Positions 18,804 to 28,298 are shown, counted from the stretch's first letter. The stretch is DNA of 64,000 nt from Prolixibacteraceae bacterium (GCA_025210775.1 JAOARB010000004.1:1-64000); one strand, 5' to 3'. The notes: a model not told the origin generated them from the sequence alone. Translations and numbers: made by a program.

Positions 18804-19349
18804 TTATGAGTATTTTCTATTTAGAACTGTTTCTGCAATAACTGCTTGTCTAAGATCAAAGCGTCCTTTACTTTTCGACGTTTGTTTTCTTTTTTTATTA
18901 AGAGTGTTTATATCCTCTGTATTTGTAGTATTCTTTTCTGAGCTGTCGTTTTGAGGTGAATACGACTTTTGAAAGTCAGAATATGAATGTTCTTCCATTG
19001 GTCTTTGAGATTGAGTGGTGCTGGTGTAATGAGGTGTTTCCTTTCTATCCTCCTCATGAAAATCATCAAATTTCGAAAACTGTTTCTCAAACTCATCCAT
19101 GGTCGGTTCTCTGTCTGTGAATTGATCCCAAAATTCTCCATTTGTTGCTTCTTGCATTCTTGCAAAAACATCTTCTTCTTTCTGATTTGGTTTTACTTGA
19201 GGTTTAGCCTTCGTTTTTTGAGCATTATTCTCTTTTTTGCTTTTGTTCAAACGTGTGAAGGCAATGATTACAAGAAAAATAATTATCTTGACAAGCAATG
19301 GTACTTCTGCTTTGATAACTTCTGTTGTGTGGTCTACTATATTTATCAT
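18804..19349 (-). CDS. small membrane-anchored protein of unknown function
   Basis: A 181-residue protein. One hydrophobic segment near residues 17-31 (PLLVKIIIFLVIIAF) is followed by a low-complexity, Lys/Gln/Ser-rich, probably disordered middle. The short C-terminal motif FDLRQAVIAETVLNRKYS looks conserved and may be a docking peptide. No enzyme motif is seen. Proteins of this shape (one TM, charged linker, FDLRxAVIxxEIL-like tail) recur in Bacteroidetes next to housekeeping genes, but I know of no defined role. It is divergent from the Rieske-like gene. Confidence 0.65.
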   Translation of the reverse strand: MINIVDHTTEVIKAEVPLLVKIIIFLVIIAFTRLNKSKKENNAQKTKAKPQVKPNQKEEDVFARMQEATNGEFWDQFTDREPTMDEFEKQFSKFDDFHEEDRKETPHYTSTTQSQRPMEEHSYSDFQKSYSPQNDSSEKNTTNTEDINTLNKKRKQTSKSKGRFDLRQAVIAETVLNRKYS

Positions 19350-19355
19350 TTTTCG

Positions 19356-19363
19356 TAACTTTG
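19356..19363 (+). promoter_or_regulatory. candidate -7 box for the Rieske-like lipoprotein gene
   Basis: TAACTTTG lies 28 nt before the ATG at 19391, in the 41-nt divergent gap. This places the start of transcription very close to the start codon. Confidence 0.4.
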
Positions 19364-19390
19364 CTAAGTATTAAGGTTAAAAATAAGAAA

Positions 19391-19819
19391 ATGAAACGAA
19401 TTTTCATATATTCTATATATATCTTTATTATTCTTCTCTCTTCTTGTAGCGATAGTTTAACGCATTCTAATATCCCAGATGTTAGTTTTCGTTTTGCCGT
19501 TAACTTACAAGAAGATACATTTTTGAATGCTCCAGGTAATTACCGAATCTTTAATGGTGTCGGCTATAAAGGGGTTGTTGTTTATAATTTGGATGGCAAT
19601 AGTTTTTATGCTTATGATATGGCCTGTCCTCATAAAGATGGGAATCATAAACTATCCACCTCTTCCACCAAAGGTTCGGAACCTGTAATTACTTGTGAGA
19701 AATGTGGTTCGATATTTAACCTAATAGATGCAGGAGCCCCTGTAAAAGCCCCTGCGGTATATCCTTTGCGTAGTTACAATTGTGTGAGAAGTAATATGTT
19801 GTTACACATCTCCAACTAG
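19391..19819 (+). CDS. Rieske-like lipoprotein with a CxH...CxxC ligand set
   Basis: A 142-residue protein with a lipoprotein signal (lipid Cys19 in LLSSC) and a Rieske-type fold. CPH is at 79-81 and [10 protein letters not shown] at 102-111. The end ([16 protein letters not shown]) matches the usual Rieske tail in which GAP, P and a late Tyr recur. A normal Rieske centre uses Cys-X-His and Cys-X-X-His. Here the last ligand position is Cys105, so the set would be three Cys and one His, with 20 residues between the two halves. It is probably a small envelope electron carrier or a structural relic. I chose ATG 19391 over 19325 because it gives a proper signal peptide. Confidence 0.75.
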   Translation: MKRIFIYSIYIFIILLSSCSDSLTHSNIPDVSFRFAVNLQEDTFLNAPGNYRIFNGVGYKGVVVYNLDGNSFYAYDMACPHKDGNHKLSTSSTKGSEPVITCEKCGSIFNLIDAGAPVKAPAVYPLRSYNCVRSNMLLHISN

Positions 19820-21468
19820 ACTACTTCAATGCCTGCTTTCTCCAAGAGTTCTAGTCCGACATCTTTCAGTTTGAATTTTTGAATCTTCCCACTGGCAGTC
19901 ATTGGATACTCTTCTACAAAGAAGACATATTTAGGTATTTTAAATCGAGCAATCTTACCTCTACAATATTCGTGAATGTCTGCTTCTGAGAGGCTACAAC
20001 CTTGTTTGGTTTTAATAAAGGCACCGATAGACTCTCCATATTTCTTACTAGGGATACCAGCCACTTCAACACATTCCACATTAGGATGTTCGTGTATAAA
20101 GTTCTCGATCTCTCTAGGGTATATATTCTCACCTCCACGGATAATCATATCTTTAATTCTTCCTGTGATTCTAAGGTATCCATGTTCGTCCATGACACCA
20201 AGATCACCAGAGTGAAGCCATCCTTCTTTATCGATCGCATTTTTTGTTGCTTCAGGATTCTTATAGTATCCTTTCATCACATTGTATCCCTTACAACAAA
20301 CTTCTCCTTGTTCATTGGCTTGTAATGTTTCACCTGAAGAAGGATCCACGATCTTAACCTCTACATTAGGAAGTGCTTTACCAACTGTAGTCGCTCTGAT
20401 CTCTGGATCATCATGGATCGTAGTGGCCGTCATCCCAGGAGAGCTTTCCGTTAATCCGTAGACGATGATAATATTCTTCATGTTCATCTTATCCATCACC
20501 TGTTTCATTACCTCTATAGGACATAATGCACCAGCCATGATACCTGTTCTTAGGCTACGGATATCAAACTGATCGAACATAGGATGGTTTAGTTCCGCAA
20601 TAAACATGGTAGGAACACCATAGAGTGCTGTACATTTCTCCTTTTGGATAGATGCTAGCACATGGATAGGATCGAAATTTTCTGTCATCACCATGGTTCC
20701 TCCATGCGTTACAATAGCACAAAGGGCAAGGACACAACCGAAGCAGTGAAACATAGGTACGCACGTTAAAAGCTTTTCGTCATGGGTGTATTGCATACAT
20801 TCGCCTACCGTAAAACCATTGTTTAGGATATTGTAATGCGACAACATCACCCCTTTAGGGAATCCCGTTGTTCCTGAGGTATATTGCATATTCACTGTGT
20901 CATGGGCAGACAGTTGTGCTCCCACTTCGTGCAGTCTCTCTATAGGCTGTTGGCTTCCCAATAGCAACAGTTCGAAGGTGTTGTACATTCCTCTATATTT
21001 CTCAGGATTGATAAGTACAACATTCTTAAGTTTAGGAAATTTAGGTGAGTTAAGGTGGCCTCGTTCACATTTCTTCAATTCAGGAACAAGGTCGTAGACC
21101 ATAGAGATATAATCGCTATCTCTATAAGAGTCGATGATTGCTAAAGTATGTAGATCTGAGTTTTCGATTAGATACTCTAACTCATGGGTCTTATAGTTGG
21201 TATTTATCGTTACCAACACGGCCCCAATCTTAGCTGTCGCAAACATAAATGTAATCCAATCGGGAACATTGTTTGCCCAGATACCTAATTTATCTCCTGG
21301 TTTCATTCCTGTTTCCAGTAGACCTAAGGCAAGATGGTTAACCCTCTCGTTAAACTCTTTATATGTAAATCGTAGGTCACGATCACTATATACAAGAAAT
21401 TCTTTATTGGGATATTTCTCTACCTGTTCCTCAAGAACCTCTCCCAATGTTTTTTCAAATAGATTCAT
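19816..21468 (-). CDS. AMP-forming fatty acyl-CoA synthetase
   Basis: A 550-residue member of the ANL superfamily. The P-loop-like motif is [17 protein letters not shown]5-type YGLTESSPG and A7/A8-type [36 protein letters not shown] follow (shown in parts), and the catalytic Lys is in [11 protein letters not shown]. It activates a carboxylic acid to acyl-AMP and then to the CoA thioester. Family resemblance is to medium/long-chain (FadD-like) ligases. It is 10 nt downstream of an XRE-cupin regulator on the same strand, a pairing seen with ligases for small or aromatic acids. Its 3' end overlaps the convergent Rieske gene by 4 nt. Confidence 0.9.
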   Translation of the reverse strand: MNLFEKTLGEVLEEQVEKYPNKEFLVYSDRDLRFTYKEFNERVNHLALGLLETGMKPGDKLGIWANNVPDWITFMFATAKIGAVLVTINTNYKTHELEYLIENSDLHTLAIIDSYRDSDYISMVYDLVPELKKCERGHLNSPKFPKLKNVVLINPEKYRGMYNTFELLLLGSQQPIERLHEVGAQLSAHDTVNMQYTSGTTGFPKGVMLSHYNILNNGFTVGECMQYTHDEKLLTCVPMFHCFGCVLALCAIVTHGGTMVMTENFDPIHVLASIQKEKCTALYGVPTMFIAELNHPMFDQFDIRSLRTGIMAGALCPIEVMKQVMDKMNMKNIIIVYGLTESSPGMTATTIHDDPEIRATTVGKALPNVEVKIVDPSSGETLQANEQGEVCCKGYNVMKGYYKNPEATKNAIDKEGWLHSGDLGVMDEHGYLRITGRIKDMIIRGGENIYPREIENFIHEHPNVECVEVAGIPSKKYGESIGAFIKTKQGCSLSEADIHEYCRGKIARFKIPKYVFFVEEYPMTASGKIQKFKLKDVGLELLEKAGIEVV

Positions 21469-21478
21469 CTTCTAAGGT

Positions 21479-22051
21479 TCAAAAAGGTGTATAGATATTG
21501 GCAAGAACTTTAGCTCCTGTCTCTTCTTCTGTAGATATGCGGTGTTCTATGATCGAATCGTAATAGATGCTTTCTCCTTTTTTAAGATCATAAGAATCCT
21601 TACCATATTCGATATGAATAGATCCTTCAAGAACATAAAGAAATTCCTCTCCTTCATGTGAAGATTTTTGATATCCTACGTTCTCTCCTTTGTGCAGTTC
21701 AACAAGAAAAGGTTCCATATGTCGTCCTGCTTTATTGGCCGCAAGAGGCATAAATTCAATCTTGTTATTATCAAAAACGGGATGTAATGTGGAAGGCGAA
21801 TCGTTGGTCGGTTTTTCTGTTTTTGAAATCGTTGGACCAATATTCTTGGAGTCATCTAGGAATGTTCCTACTCTAACACCTAAAGCCCTTGAGATTCGGA
21901 TTAGGGTTGAAATAGAAGGAATATGTTGGTCGTTTTCAATGTTTTCAAGGTGTTGATGGGTTAATCTACTTCTTTCGCATAGCTCTTCCCTTGTGATTTG
22001 GAGTGTCTCTCTTAGGGTCAATATACGTTGACCTATGCTTGCATTGTTCAT
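21479..22051 (-). CDS. XRE-family regulator with C-terminal cupin
   Basis: A 190-residue protein with an N-terminal HTH_3 domain (about 7-62, with RLTHQHLENIENDQHIPSIS spanning the recognition region) and a C-terminal cupin (about 110-188). The cupin motif SHEGEEFLYVLEGSIHIEYG is followed by KGESIYYDS. The cupin probably senses a small molecule or metal. The adjacent acyl-CoA synthetase 10 nt downstream suggests it controls that enzyme and itself, responding to the acid or its thioester. That is inference from the pairing. Confidence 0.88.
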   Translation of the reverse strand: MNNASIGQRILTLRETLQITREELCERSRLTHQHLENIENDQHIPSISTLIRISRALGVRVGTFLDDSKNIGPTISKTEKPTNDSPSTLHPVFDNNKIEFMPLAANKAGRHMEPFLVELHKGENVGYQKSSHEGEEFLYVLEGSIHIEYGKDSYDLKKGESIYYDSIIEHRISTEEETGAKVLANIYTPF

Positions 22052-22195
22052 TTGTTATAATTTATAGTTTGATATAGGACTGTAAATGTATAAGTAATAT
22101 TGTTAATATAGTATTATTATCGTATTTAAATTACTCTTTTGGTGATATTGTGATATTTGTTTTATAGAAAACGATTTGTATAGAACTTTTTATGA

Positions 22196-23341
22196 ATGAT
22201 AGAGTTATACTCTTTGAAGACTAATATTGTGGCTATGGATTTTCGTGTTTATCCGATAACTTTATCGATGATTCCCAAAATTACTCCCAAAGTTATTGAG
22301 CATATATTATCATATTGTGGAGATTACGATTTAATCTTTAAAGAGAAAAAAAGAGTATTAAAAAAGATCCCCGGTTTAAGAAGTGAGATGATTGATTCTA
22401 TTTTGTCTCCCATGATGCAAGAGAAAGCAGTAAAGGAGTTAGAACGAATGGAGAAAAATGAGATAGAATGTGTGGCATTCACTGATGGTCGTTATCCTTT
22501 TAAACTTCTACAAATACCTGATTTCCCAGTTGTACTCTACTACAAAGGAAAGCTGCCAGAACTAGAACGTAAGAGCATTGCGATTATCGGAACACGTCGT
22601 GCTACCAATTATGGCGTGAGGTGGGTAGAAAATTTTACCAAAGAGTTGGCCCAGAGCTATAGTGACGTAGAGATCCTTAGTGGTCTCGCTTATGGTATCG
22701 ACTATAATGCCCATAAGCAATCGTTGGAGAATAATATTCCCACTTATGCTGTTTTAGGTCACGGTCTGAATATGATCTATCCTTCAGCACACCATAATCT
22801 AGCACAACAGATATTAGACAGTGGGGGAGGGCTGATCTCTGAATTTACTACGGCCGATCCAGTACGACCAATGAATTTTGTACAACGCAATCGTATCGTG
22901 GCAGGACTATCAGACGCTATCATAGTGGTTGAATCGAAGCAGAAAGGAGGAGCTATGCATACAGCAAAAATGGCCTTCTCCTATTCAAGAGAGGTTTTTG
23001 CTTTGCCAGGGCCTTATTCTAGTGTCACCTCCCAAGGGTGTCATCTTTTGATCAAACGACAGTTGGCCACCCTTATTGATTCCGTAGAAGATCTAACCAA
23101 AGCGATGCAATGGAAGACCAATAGAAGTCTTATCGTAGAACAGCCCCAGCTATTCGAGATAGATCTTGATGACGATGCAAAAAAAGTGATGAATATATTA
23201 AAAGAGAACTCACCCATCTCTATTGACGAGCTGTCCCGATCTTTGGCTATCTCCGTGGCTGAAATTTCGCAACAGCTTACTAAACTTGAGTTTATGGGAT
23301 GTGTTGAAGTATTGCCAGGAAAGTATTATCGTTCTATTTAA
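22196..23341 (+). CDS. dprA: DNA-processing protein DprA
   Basis: A protein of up to 381 residues with the DprA/Smf Rossmann domain: IAIIGTRRATNYG, LSGLAYGIDYNAHK, and GGGLISE followed by RNRIVAGLSDAIIVVE, then a C-terminal winged helix. The N-terminus has a SAM-like region with a GLRSEMID helix-hairpin-helix-like turn. DprA loads RecA on incoming single-stranded DNA during transformation. ATG 22196 is the longest start. ATG 22235 (MDFRVYPITL) resembles the usual family start and is a serious alternative. No other competence genes are in the window. Confidence 0.9.
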   Translation: MIELYSLKTNIVAMDFRVYPITLSMIPKITPKVIEHILSYCGDYDLIFKEKKRVLKKIPGLRSEMIDSILSPMMQEKAVKELERMEKNEIECVAFTDGRYPFKLLQIPDFPVVLYYKGKLPELERKSIAIIGTRRATNYGVRWVENFTKELAQSYSDVEILSGLAYGIDYNAHKQSLENNIPTYAVLGHGLNMIYPSAHHNLAQQILDSGGGLISEFTTADPVRPMNFVQRNRIVAGLSDAIIVVESKQKGGAMHTAKMAFSYSREVFALPGPYSSVTSQGCHLLIKRQLATLIDSVEDLTKAMQWKTNRSLIVEQPQLFEIDLDDDAKKVMNILKENSPISIDELSRSLAISVAEISQQLTKLEFMGCVEVLPGKYYRSI

Positions 23342-23373
23342 GGCGATATTTCGTATTTCTCTGAAAGATAAAC

Positions 23374-23381
23374 TATTTTTG
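23374..23381 (+). promoter_or_regulatory. candidate -7 box for the DEAD-box helicase
   Basis: TATTTTTG matches TAnnTTTG and would give a leader of about 85 nt before the ATG at 23471. Confidence 0.4.
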
Positions 23382-23470
23382 TAAGCTGTAATTCACTATA
23401 TCGCCGATTCAAAAAAGATATAGGAGAAAGAGATTAAGAAAACGTAAGTTACAATAAACACAAGATATAG

Positions 23471-24799
23471 ATGAAATCATTCCAAGAACTTGGAGTCAGT
23501 AAGTCGATACTTAAAGCGTTAGATGAGATTGGATTTGAACATCCAACTCCGATTCAGGAGAAAGCAATTCCTGCAATCAAGAGTGGTAAGGATGTTTTGG
23601 GTATTGCTCAAACAGGTACTGGTAAAACCGCTGCATATTTAATGCCAATATTTGGGAAACTAGTAAAGGCTGAAGGAGAAGATCCTAGAGCGATTATCTT
23701 AGTACCTACACGAGAACTATCTATTCAGGTAGGTGAAGATATGAACGAGCTACTAACATACTCTAATCTACGTAGTGCTGCTGTCTTTGGTGGTGTCGGT
23801 TGGACAAAACATGCCGAACTGATTGCTCCCGGAGTAGATGTATTGGTTGCAACTCCAGGACGTCTTTGGGATCTTTATAAAGCTGGTGCTTTATCTCTTA
23901 AGAAAGTACGTACTCTTGTTATTGATGAAGCCGATAGAATGCTTGACATGGGGTTTATGCCTCAAATCAGAAAGTTCTTAGAGGTGTTGCCCGTAAAAAG
24001 ACAAAACCTACTTTTCTCTGCTACCTTCCCTACAAAAGTAGAGGAGATGAGTCATGAATTCTTAGATTTCCCACAACGAGTAGAGGTGGCACCTAGTGCA
24101 ACTCCTGCAGAGAAAGTGGCACAATACTATTATCCAGTTCAAAACTATAGAACAAAACTAAACTTGATCTCGCATCTTCTTCAAGATAGCGAAACCTTTA
24201 AACGTGTAATTGTCTTCTGTCGTACAAAAGAGATTGCAGAAGGCGTTTATAAGGTGATCAAACGTAAGTCGGAAGGGGAAGTTAGAGTACTGCATTCAAA
24301 CAAAGGTCAGAGTTCTCGTATCAATGCCATTAATGCCTTTAAAGAGGGAGAAGTAAGGGTATTGATCTCTACTGATGTTTCGGCTCGTGGTATCGATGTT
24401 TCACAAATATCTCATGTGATCAACTTTGAGATGCCTTCGTCATATGAGGATTATGTCCATCGTATTGGGCGTACTGCTCGTGCCAATGAGAAAGGTACTG
24501 CAATCAGTTTTATTGGAGAAGATGAGATCTTCCACAAAGAACGTATTGAGGAGTTGATGCGTTGTGAAATAGAAGCTCTAGATATTCCAGAAGCGGTGGA
24601 AGTGATTCCTATCTCAAAGAAAGAACGTTTGGCTCAATTGAGAGAGATTGACAGACAGAAAAGAGAAAGTGATCCAGATTTTAAAGGTGCTTTCCATGAA
24701 AAGAAAAAGCATCAACCAAGAAAACACCCTACGGCATTCAACCCTAAGAGCTCTAAGCTTAGAGGTGGTCGTAAAAAAGGTGTAAATAAAAGAAGATAG
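23471..24799 (+). CDS. DEAD-box RNA helicase (RhlE-like)
   Basis: A 442-residue ATP-dependent RNA helicase. Motifs in order are a Q motif near the start (FEHPTPIQEKAIPAI), motif I AQTGTGKT, Ia PTREL, II DEAD (VIDEADRMLDMGF), III SAT, V RGIDV and VI HRIGRTAR. The C-terminal tail (about 395-442) is Lys/Arg-rich and low complexity, as in RhlE-type helicases that act on ribosome assembly or mRNA structure. The CDF gene follows 21 nt downstream. Confidence 0.93.
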   Translation: MKSFQELGVSKSILKALDEIGFEHPTPIQEKAIPAIKSGKDVLGIAQTGTGKTAAYLMPIFGKLVKAEGEDPRAIILVPTRELSIQVGEDMNELLTYSNLRSAAVFGGVGWTKHAELIAPGVDVLVATPGRLWDLYKAGALSLKKVRTLVIDEADRMLDMGFMPQIRKFLEVLPVKRQNLLFSATFPTKVEEMSHEFLDFPQRVEVAPSATPAEKVAQYYYPVQNYRTKLNLISHLLQDSETFKRVIVFCRTKEIAEGVYKVIKRKSEGEVRVLHSNKGQSSRINAINAFKEGEVRVLISTDVSARGIDVSQISHVINFEMPSSYEDYVHRIGRTARANEKGTAISFIGEDEIFHKERIEELMRCEIEALDIPEAVEVIPISKKERLAQLREIDRQKRESDPDFKGAFHEKKKHQPRKHPTAFNPKSSKLRGGRKKGVNKRR

Positions 24800-24820
24800 A
24801 CTGTTTTAAAGATTGAACTT

Positions 24821-25705
24821 ATGGAATGGAATAAGGAAAATACGGTGTCTTTTGCAGGTGTTCTCTCTATCATAGGGAATATTCTGCTTTTTGTAATAAA
24901 ATATTGGGCCGGGGTTGTTACAGGCTCTATTGCTTTGATTGCAGATGCTTGGCATACTTTATCCGATTCTATAAGTTCAATTTTTGTTATTGTAGGGGCT
25001 AAGATTGCTTCTAAGCCTGCCGACGACAGACACCCTTTCGGTCATGGTCGCTTCGAACACATTACTGCCATCATTATAGGAATGATGCTGGCTGCCATTG
25101 GTTTCGAATTTCTTATTGAATCCATAAAAAGATTGAACGATGGTGTTACCACCGAGTATGGTACTTTGGCTAAAGTGGTTACGGTCTGTTCTGTGCTTAT
25201 CAAAGAGCTGATGGCACAATACTCTTTCTATCTAGGAAAAAAGGTTGACTCAAGAGTTCTTAAGGCAGATGGATGGCACCATAGAAGTGATGCCTTCACC
25301 TCTATCATTATTCTTGTTGGTATCTTCTTTTCTGGAAGCTTTTGGTGGATCGATGGAGTTTTAGGTATCCTTGTTGCTTTAATGATATTCTACACCAGCT
25401 ATGCTATTATCCGTGAAGAGACCGATGCTCTTTTAGGTAAGGTGCCCGACGAGGAACTAATCAATCAGATCAAAGTCATTGCTGCAAGAGAAGTGCGAAG
25501 AGATGTCTTTATGCACCATTTTCATCTTCACCAATATGGCGATCATAGCGAGATCACTTGCCATATTAAACTACCTTCGGACTCGAGCCTTTTCTACACC
25601 CATAAGATATGTACAAAGATAGAGGCTAGTGTATTACGTGAACTAAATATGGAGATGACCATACATCCCGAACCTATGGATAAAGAACTGTACGATTGGT
25701 TATAG
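24821..25705 (+). CDS. cation diffusion facilitator transporter
   Basis: A 294-residue CDF-family divalent-cation/proton antiporter with about six membrane segments. Metal-site residues are in ALIADAWHTLSDS (TM2) and DGWHHRSDAFTS (TM5), both HxxxD-like. The cytoplasmic C-terminal domain has HHFHLHQYGDHSEITCHI, whose histidines fit a regulatory metal site. The FGHGRFEH motif after TM2 is family-typical. The likely substrate is zinc, iron or manganese and is not resolved by sequence. It is co-directional with the helicase gene and convergent with lpxH. Confidence 0.92.
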   Translation: MEWNKENTVSFAGVLSIIGNILLFVIKYWAGVVTGSIALIADAWHTLSDSISSIFVIVGAKIASKPADDRHPFGHGRFEHITAIIIGMMLAAIGFEFLIESIKRLNDGVTTEYGTLAKVVTVCSVLIKELMAQYSFYLGKKVDSRVLKADGWHHRSDAFTSIIILVGIFFSGSFWWIDGVLGILVALMIFYTSYAIIREETDALLGKVPDEELINQIKVIAAREVRRDVFMHHFHLHQYGDHSEITCHIKLPSDSSLFYTHKICTKIEASVLRELNMEMTIHPEPMDKELYDWL

Positions 25706-25711
25706 TACAGA

Positions 25712-26473
25712 CTACTCTTCCATTGGGTATTTATTTAGAGAGATGCCTGTCTCATCAAGCATCGCATAAGAGAACGTATTTATCCATTCCCCCAGTATAA
25801 GTAAGCGTGAGTTATTTTGTAGCGGATGATCGACATAGACATGTCGATGTCCAAAGATAAAATAGTCTATATCGTGATGCTGAAGATACTCTTGTGCAAA
25901 TATCAACTGCTCCTCTTTCCCTTGGTTTGCATCGAAGTAGGAACTATCATCCGAGTGAGAAAGACGGCTGTGTCTCGACCATCGATGGGCGATATAACAT
26001 GAAATGTCGGGATGTATCCAAGAGAACAACCTTTGTGCAATCTTACTAGCAAAAACCTTTTTAAGAAGGATATATCCTTTGTCTTTCGGGTTTAATCCAT
26101 CCCCGTGACCTATAAATAATTTCTTTCCACATCGCTCCATCGTCTGTGGCTTAAAATAGACTTTAATGCCTATCTCTTCCTCAAAATAGTTGAAGGCCCA
26201 GAAATCATGGTTGCCCGAAAAGAAATGAATCTTAATACCGTGATCGCTCATATGGCTAAGCTGCCCAAAGAAGCGTGTAAAACCTTTAGGAACAACGGCA
26301 TTGTATTCAAACCAATAATCAAAGATGTCTCCAACAAGGAACAACTCAGTGGCCTCCGATTCGATATGTCGAAGCCATTTTACTAAATGTCGTTCTCTCT
26401 CTTTGTTATTATTTAATGCGGAAGCACCTAAATGAACATCGGATATAAAATATATTTTCTCTTTCTTTTCCAC
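25712..26473 (-). CDS. lpxH: UDP-2,3-diacylglucosamine diphosphatase, LpxH-like
   Basis: A 253-residue calcineurin-like phosphoesterase. The metal ligands are visible as DVHLG, GDIFDYW, GNHD, HGDG and FGHRH. LpxH hydrolyses UDP-2,3-diacylglucosamine to lipid X in lipid A synthesis. Length and motif spacing fit the LpxH group found in Bacteroidetes. It is peripheral to the inner membrane. It stands apart from other lipid A genes here. Confidence 0.87.
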   Translation of the reverse strand: MEKKEKIYFISDVHLGASALNNNKERERHLVKWLRHIESEATELFLVGDIFDYWFEYNAVVPKGFTRFFGQLSHMSDHGIKIHFFSGNHDFWAFNYFEEEIGIKVYFKPQTMERCGKKLFIGHGDGLNPKDKGYILLKKVFASKIAQRLFSWIHPDISCYIAHRWSRHSRLSHSDDSSYFDANQGKEEQLIFAQEYLQHHDIDYFIFGHRHVYVDHPLQNNSRLLILGEWINTFSYAMLDETGISLNKYPMEE

Positions 26474-26539
26474 GTGGCTAATTACCTATTTTTAATAGTA
26501 AGGTCTTTGTATAACAAAGGCGAAAGATAAAGGTTTTTT

Positions 26540-26575
26540 ATAAAAAAACCATCCCTAAAAGCTTTAAGGATGGTT
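26540..26575 (-). terminator. terminator of the DUF4369 lipoprotein gene
   Basis: An AACCATCC / GGATGGTT stem (26547-26554 with 26568-26575) is followed on the minus strand by a T-run. Confidence 0.82.
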
Positions 26576-26595
26576 GACTTGTTAATTATAAGGGT

Positions 26596-27789
26596 TTATT
26601 TAAGAACCTTTGATAATGCTTTATTAAGTTCTGATCCCATAAGGTTTTTCGCAATGATGTTACCCTCTGGATCTAAAAGATAGTTGTAAGGAACCATCTG
26701 CACGTTGTAGTTAATCACTGCCTGATTGCTACCCTGCATGTCTCCAACATTGATCCATCTTAGTTGATCTTCTTTGATGGCACTCTTCCAAGATGATTTA
26801 TTAGTGTCTACACTAACTTGGAAAATCTCTAATCCTTTTTTATGGAACAGACTATAGTTTTTTCTTAAGATATCATTTTGTATACGTGACCCTTGATCTG
26901 TTGAGGCCCAGAATTGTACCAATACATATTTCCCTCTTAGAGAAGATAGTTTTCTGACCTTACCATGGTTATCTGGAAGTTCAATGTCTGGACTATTCAC
27001 AGCATACTGCTTCAAAAGATTATTCATCTTATATTTTCTCTCTTTTGAGATCAGCTTAAGGGTGTTTTTATGCAATGCTTGTACATGTTGCGACTCAGGA
27101 TAGATCGCTTCTAATGCCGAGGCTGCAGTCTTCATTGTTTGTAGGTCTTGAACGACATAATTATCGTAATCAAACTTTTGATACAATGCAATGATCGATG
27201 CCATCGAGAAAGGATGGGTCTTTACAAATTCAGTAGAATAGTCTGTTTGCTCTTTCATCACCTTCTGAAACTGTCCTTCTATACGGCTTAACTCTTGGAT
27301 GTTCTTAGATCCGTTTAGTACCTCATAGTAAGATTTCTGTAGTTTACCAATCTGTTGTTTGGTCTTCATCATATGAAGATTCAAATCACGAATATCGGAT
27401 GATGCCTCAGATCCTTCCACAGTATAAGTGCTAGAGAAAGTTTTGTAATCACCTTTGATATCGATTGTCTGTAGTGAATCCCCAACTACCGTAACAAAAT
27501 TAGACGGAGTAAGCTTAACCAAATAGAAAGTAGGATACGAAACATTACAGTTGAATTCGAAATCCCCATTACTACCTATCTTGGTTGAGTCGATGGCTTT
27601 TTGTCCGTTAACCAATAGTTTATATAGATATACTTTCTTCCCTTTTCCACCAGAAATAGCCCCTTTGATGGTTAGGTCTGATTTCTTTTGACAAGCAAAA
27701 AACATGGATAGAATGAGAATGGGAAATATAAATCGCTTTATTGTCATTGTGAACATGTGCTTTAATAATTGGTTGATTGTTTTTTTCAT
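26596..27789 (-). CDS. DUF4369 / thioredoxin-like lipoprotein lacking the CxxC
   Basis: A 397-residue lipoprotein (ATG 27747, giving MTIKRFIFPIL, fits the signal peptide better). Lipidation is at the Cys of MFFACQKK. The N-terminal DUF4369-type beta domain (about 35-130) is followed by a helical linker and a C-terminal TlpA/AhpC-type fold from about 265. In that fold, the place normally held by WCxxC reads WASTDQGSR, so both redox cysteines are absent. The cis-Pro region VPYNYLLDPEG is kept. It is therefore probably a binding or structural protein and not an oxidoreductase. This class is common in Bacteroidetes envelopes. Confidence 0.82.
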   Translation of the reverse strand: MKKTINQLLKHMFTMTIKRFIFPILILSMFFACQKKSDLTIKGAISGGKGKKVYLYKLLVNGQKAIDSTKIGSNGDFEFNCNVSYPTFYLVKLTPSNFVTVVGDSLQTIDIKGDYKTFSSTYTVEGSEASSDIRDLNLHMMKTKQQIGKLQKSYYEVLNGSKNIQELSRIEGQFQKVMKEQTDYSTEFVKTHPFSMASIIALYQKFDYDNYVVQDLQTMKTAASALEAIYPESQHVQALHKNTLKLISKERKYKMNNLLKQYAVNSPDIELPDNHGKVRKLSSLRGKYVLVQFWASTDQGSRIQNDILRKNYSLFHKKGLEIFQVSVDTNKSSWKSAIKEDQLRWINVGDMQGSNQAVINYNVQMVPYNYLLDPEGNIIAKNLMGSELNKALSKVLK

Positions 27790-28170
27790 TTACTAACAAA
27801 TTTAAAAAAACTTTGTATACTCTCTAATATAGGGGTTTTTTAAACTTTCATTTTTTAATGTCTACAATTTACAATAAAAAAATAATATTGCTCTTCTTGA
27901 AATCTAAAAAGAACTCTTGAGAGGCCTTAGAATCGCCTCCAACGATATCTATTTTGAGTGATTCTAAGAAAATGGTAGCCTACATTATCCGCTTCTTCTC
28001 TATGGTTTCCTTTATGTTTTAGGATATTCTATCCTGTTCCCATATGTTTTGATTTATCTCTTCGATGGTTCCTCTCTCTTGTTATTCCATTTATATTCCA
28101 GATCTCCTTCGCTGAAAATCCCACGTATATCAGAAAAAAATGATCGTAGATAAATAGGACATTCATAGGG
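27790..28170. other. gene-free region before the repeat island
   Basis: No gene is seen. A 9-nt inverted repeat, CTTAGAATC (27926-27934) with GATTCTAAG (27960-27968), is the only structure noted. Confidence 0.5.
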
Positions 28171-28298
28171 GGTTCCTCCATGGTTTGTCCATGGTTTGTC
28201 CATGGTTTGTCCATGGTTTGTCCATGGTTCCTCCATCGATTTGGGGGTTTTCGATGGACAAACCATGGAGCAACCATGAAGGAACCATGGACAAAACC
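28171..28298. repeat. 11-bp CCATGGTT-NNT array with hairpin core (element A)
   Basis: The order is a partial unit (28171-28177), then five 11-bp units: four CCATGGTTTGT at 28178, 28189, 28200 and 28211, and one CCATGGTTCCT at 28222. Next comes a 25-nt core (28233-28257) with CCATCGA...TCGATGG arms around TTTGGGGGTTT. Inverted units follow: ACAAACCATGG, AGCAACCATGA and AGGAACCATGG (28258-28290), then a partial ACAAAACC. Each unit holds the palindrome CCATGG. An identical core and the same layout occur at 54537-54634. The flanks ATAGGGGGTT (left) and ACCTTT (right) are shared too. Confidence 0.95.

Noticed and set aside
28029..28277. Minus-strand frame rich in PWTNHGQT, with a similar frame at 54442-54627
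   Set aside because: Both are translations of the 11-bp arrays. The shared peptide follows from the shared DNA repeat, and their similarity does not extend beyond it and its flanks.
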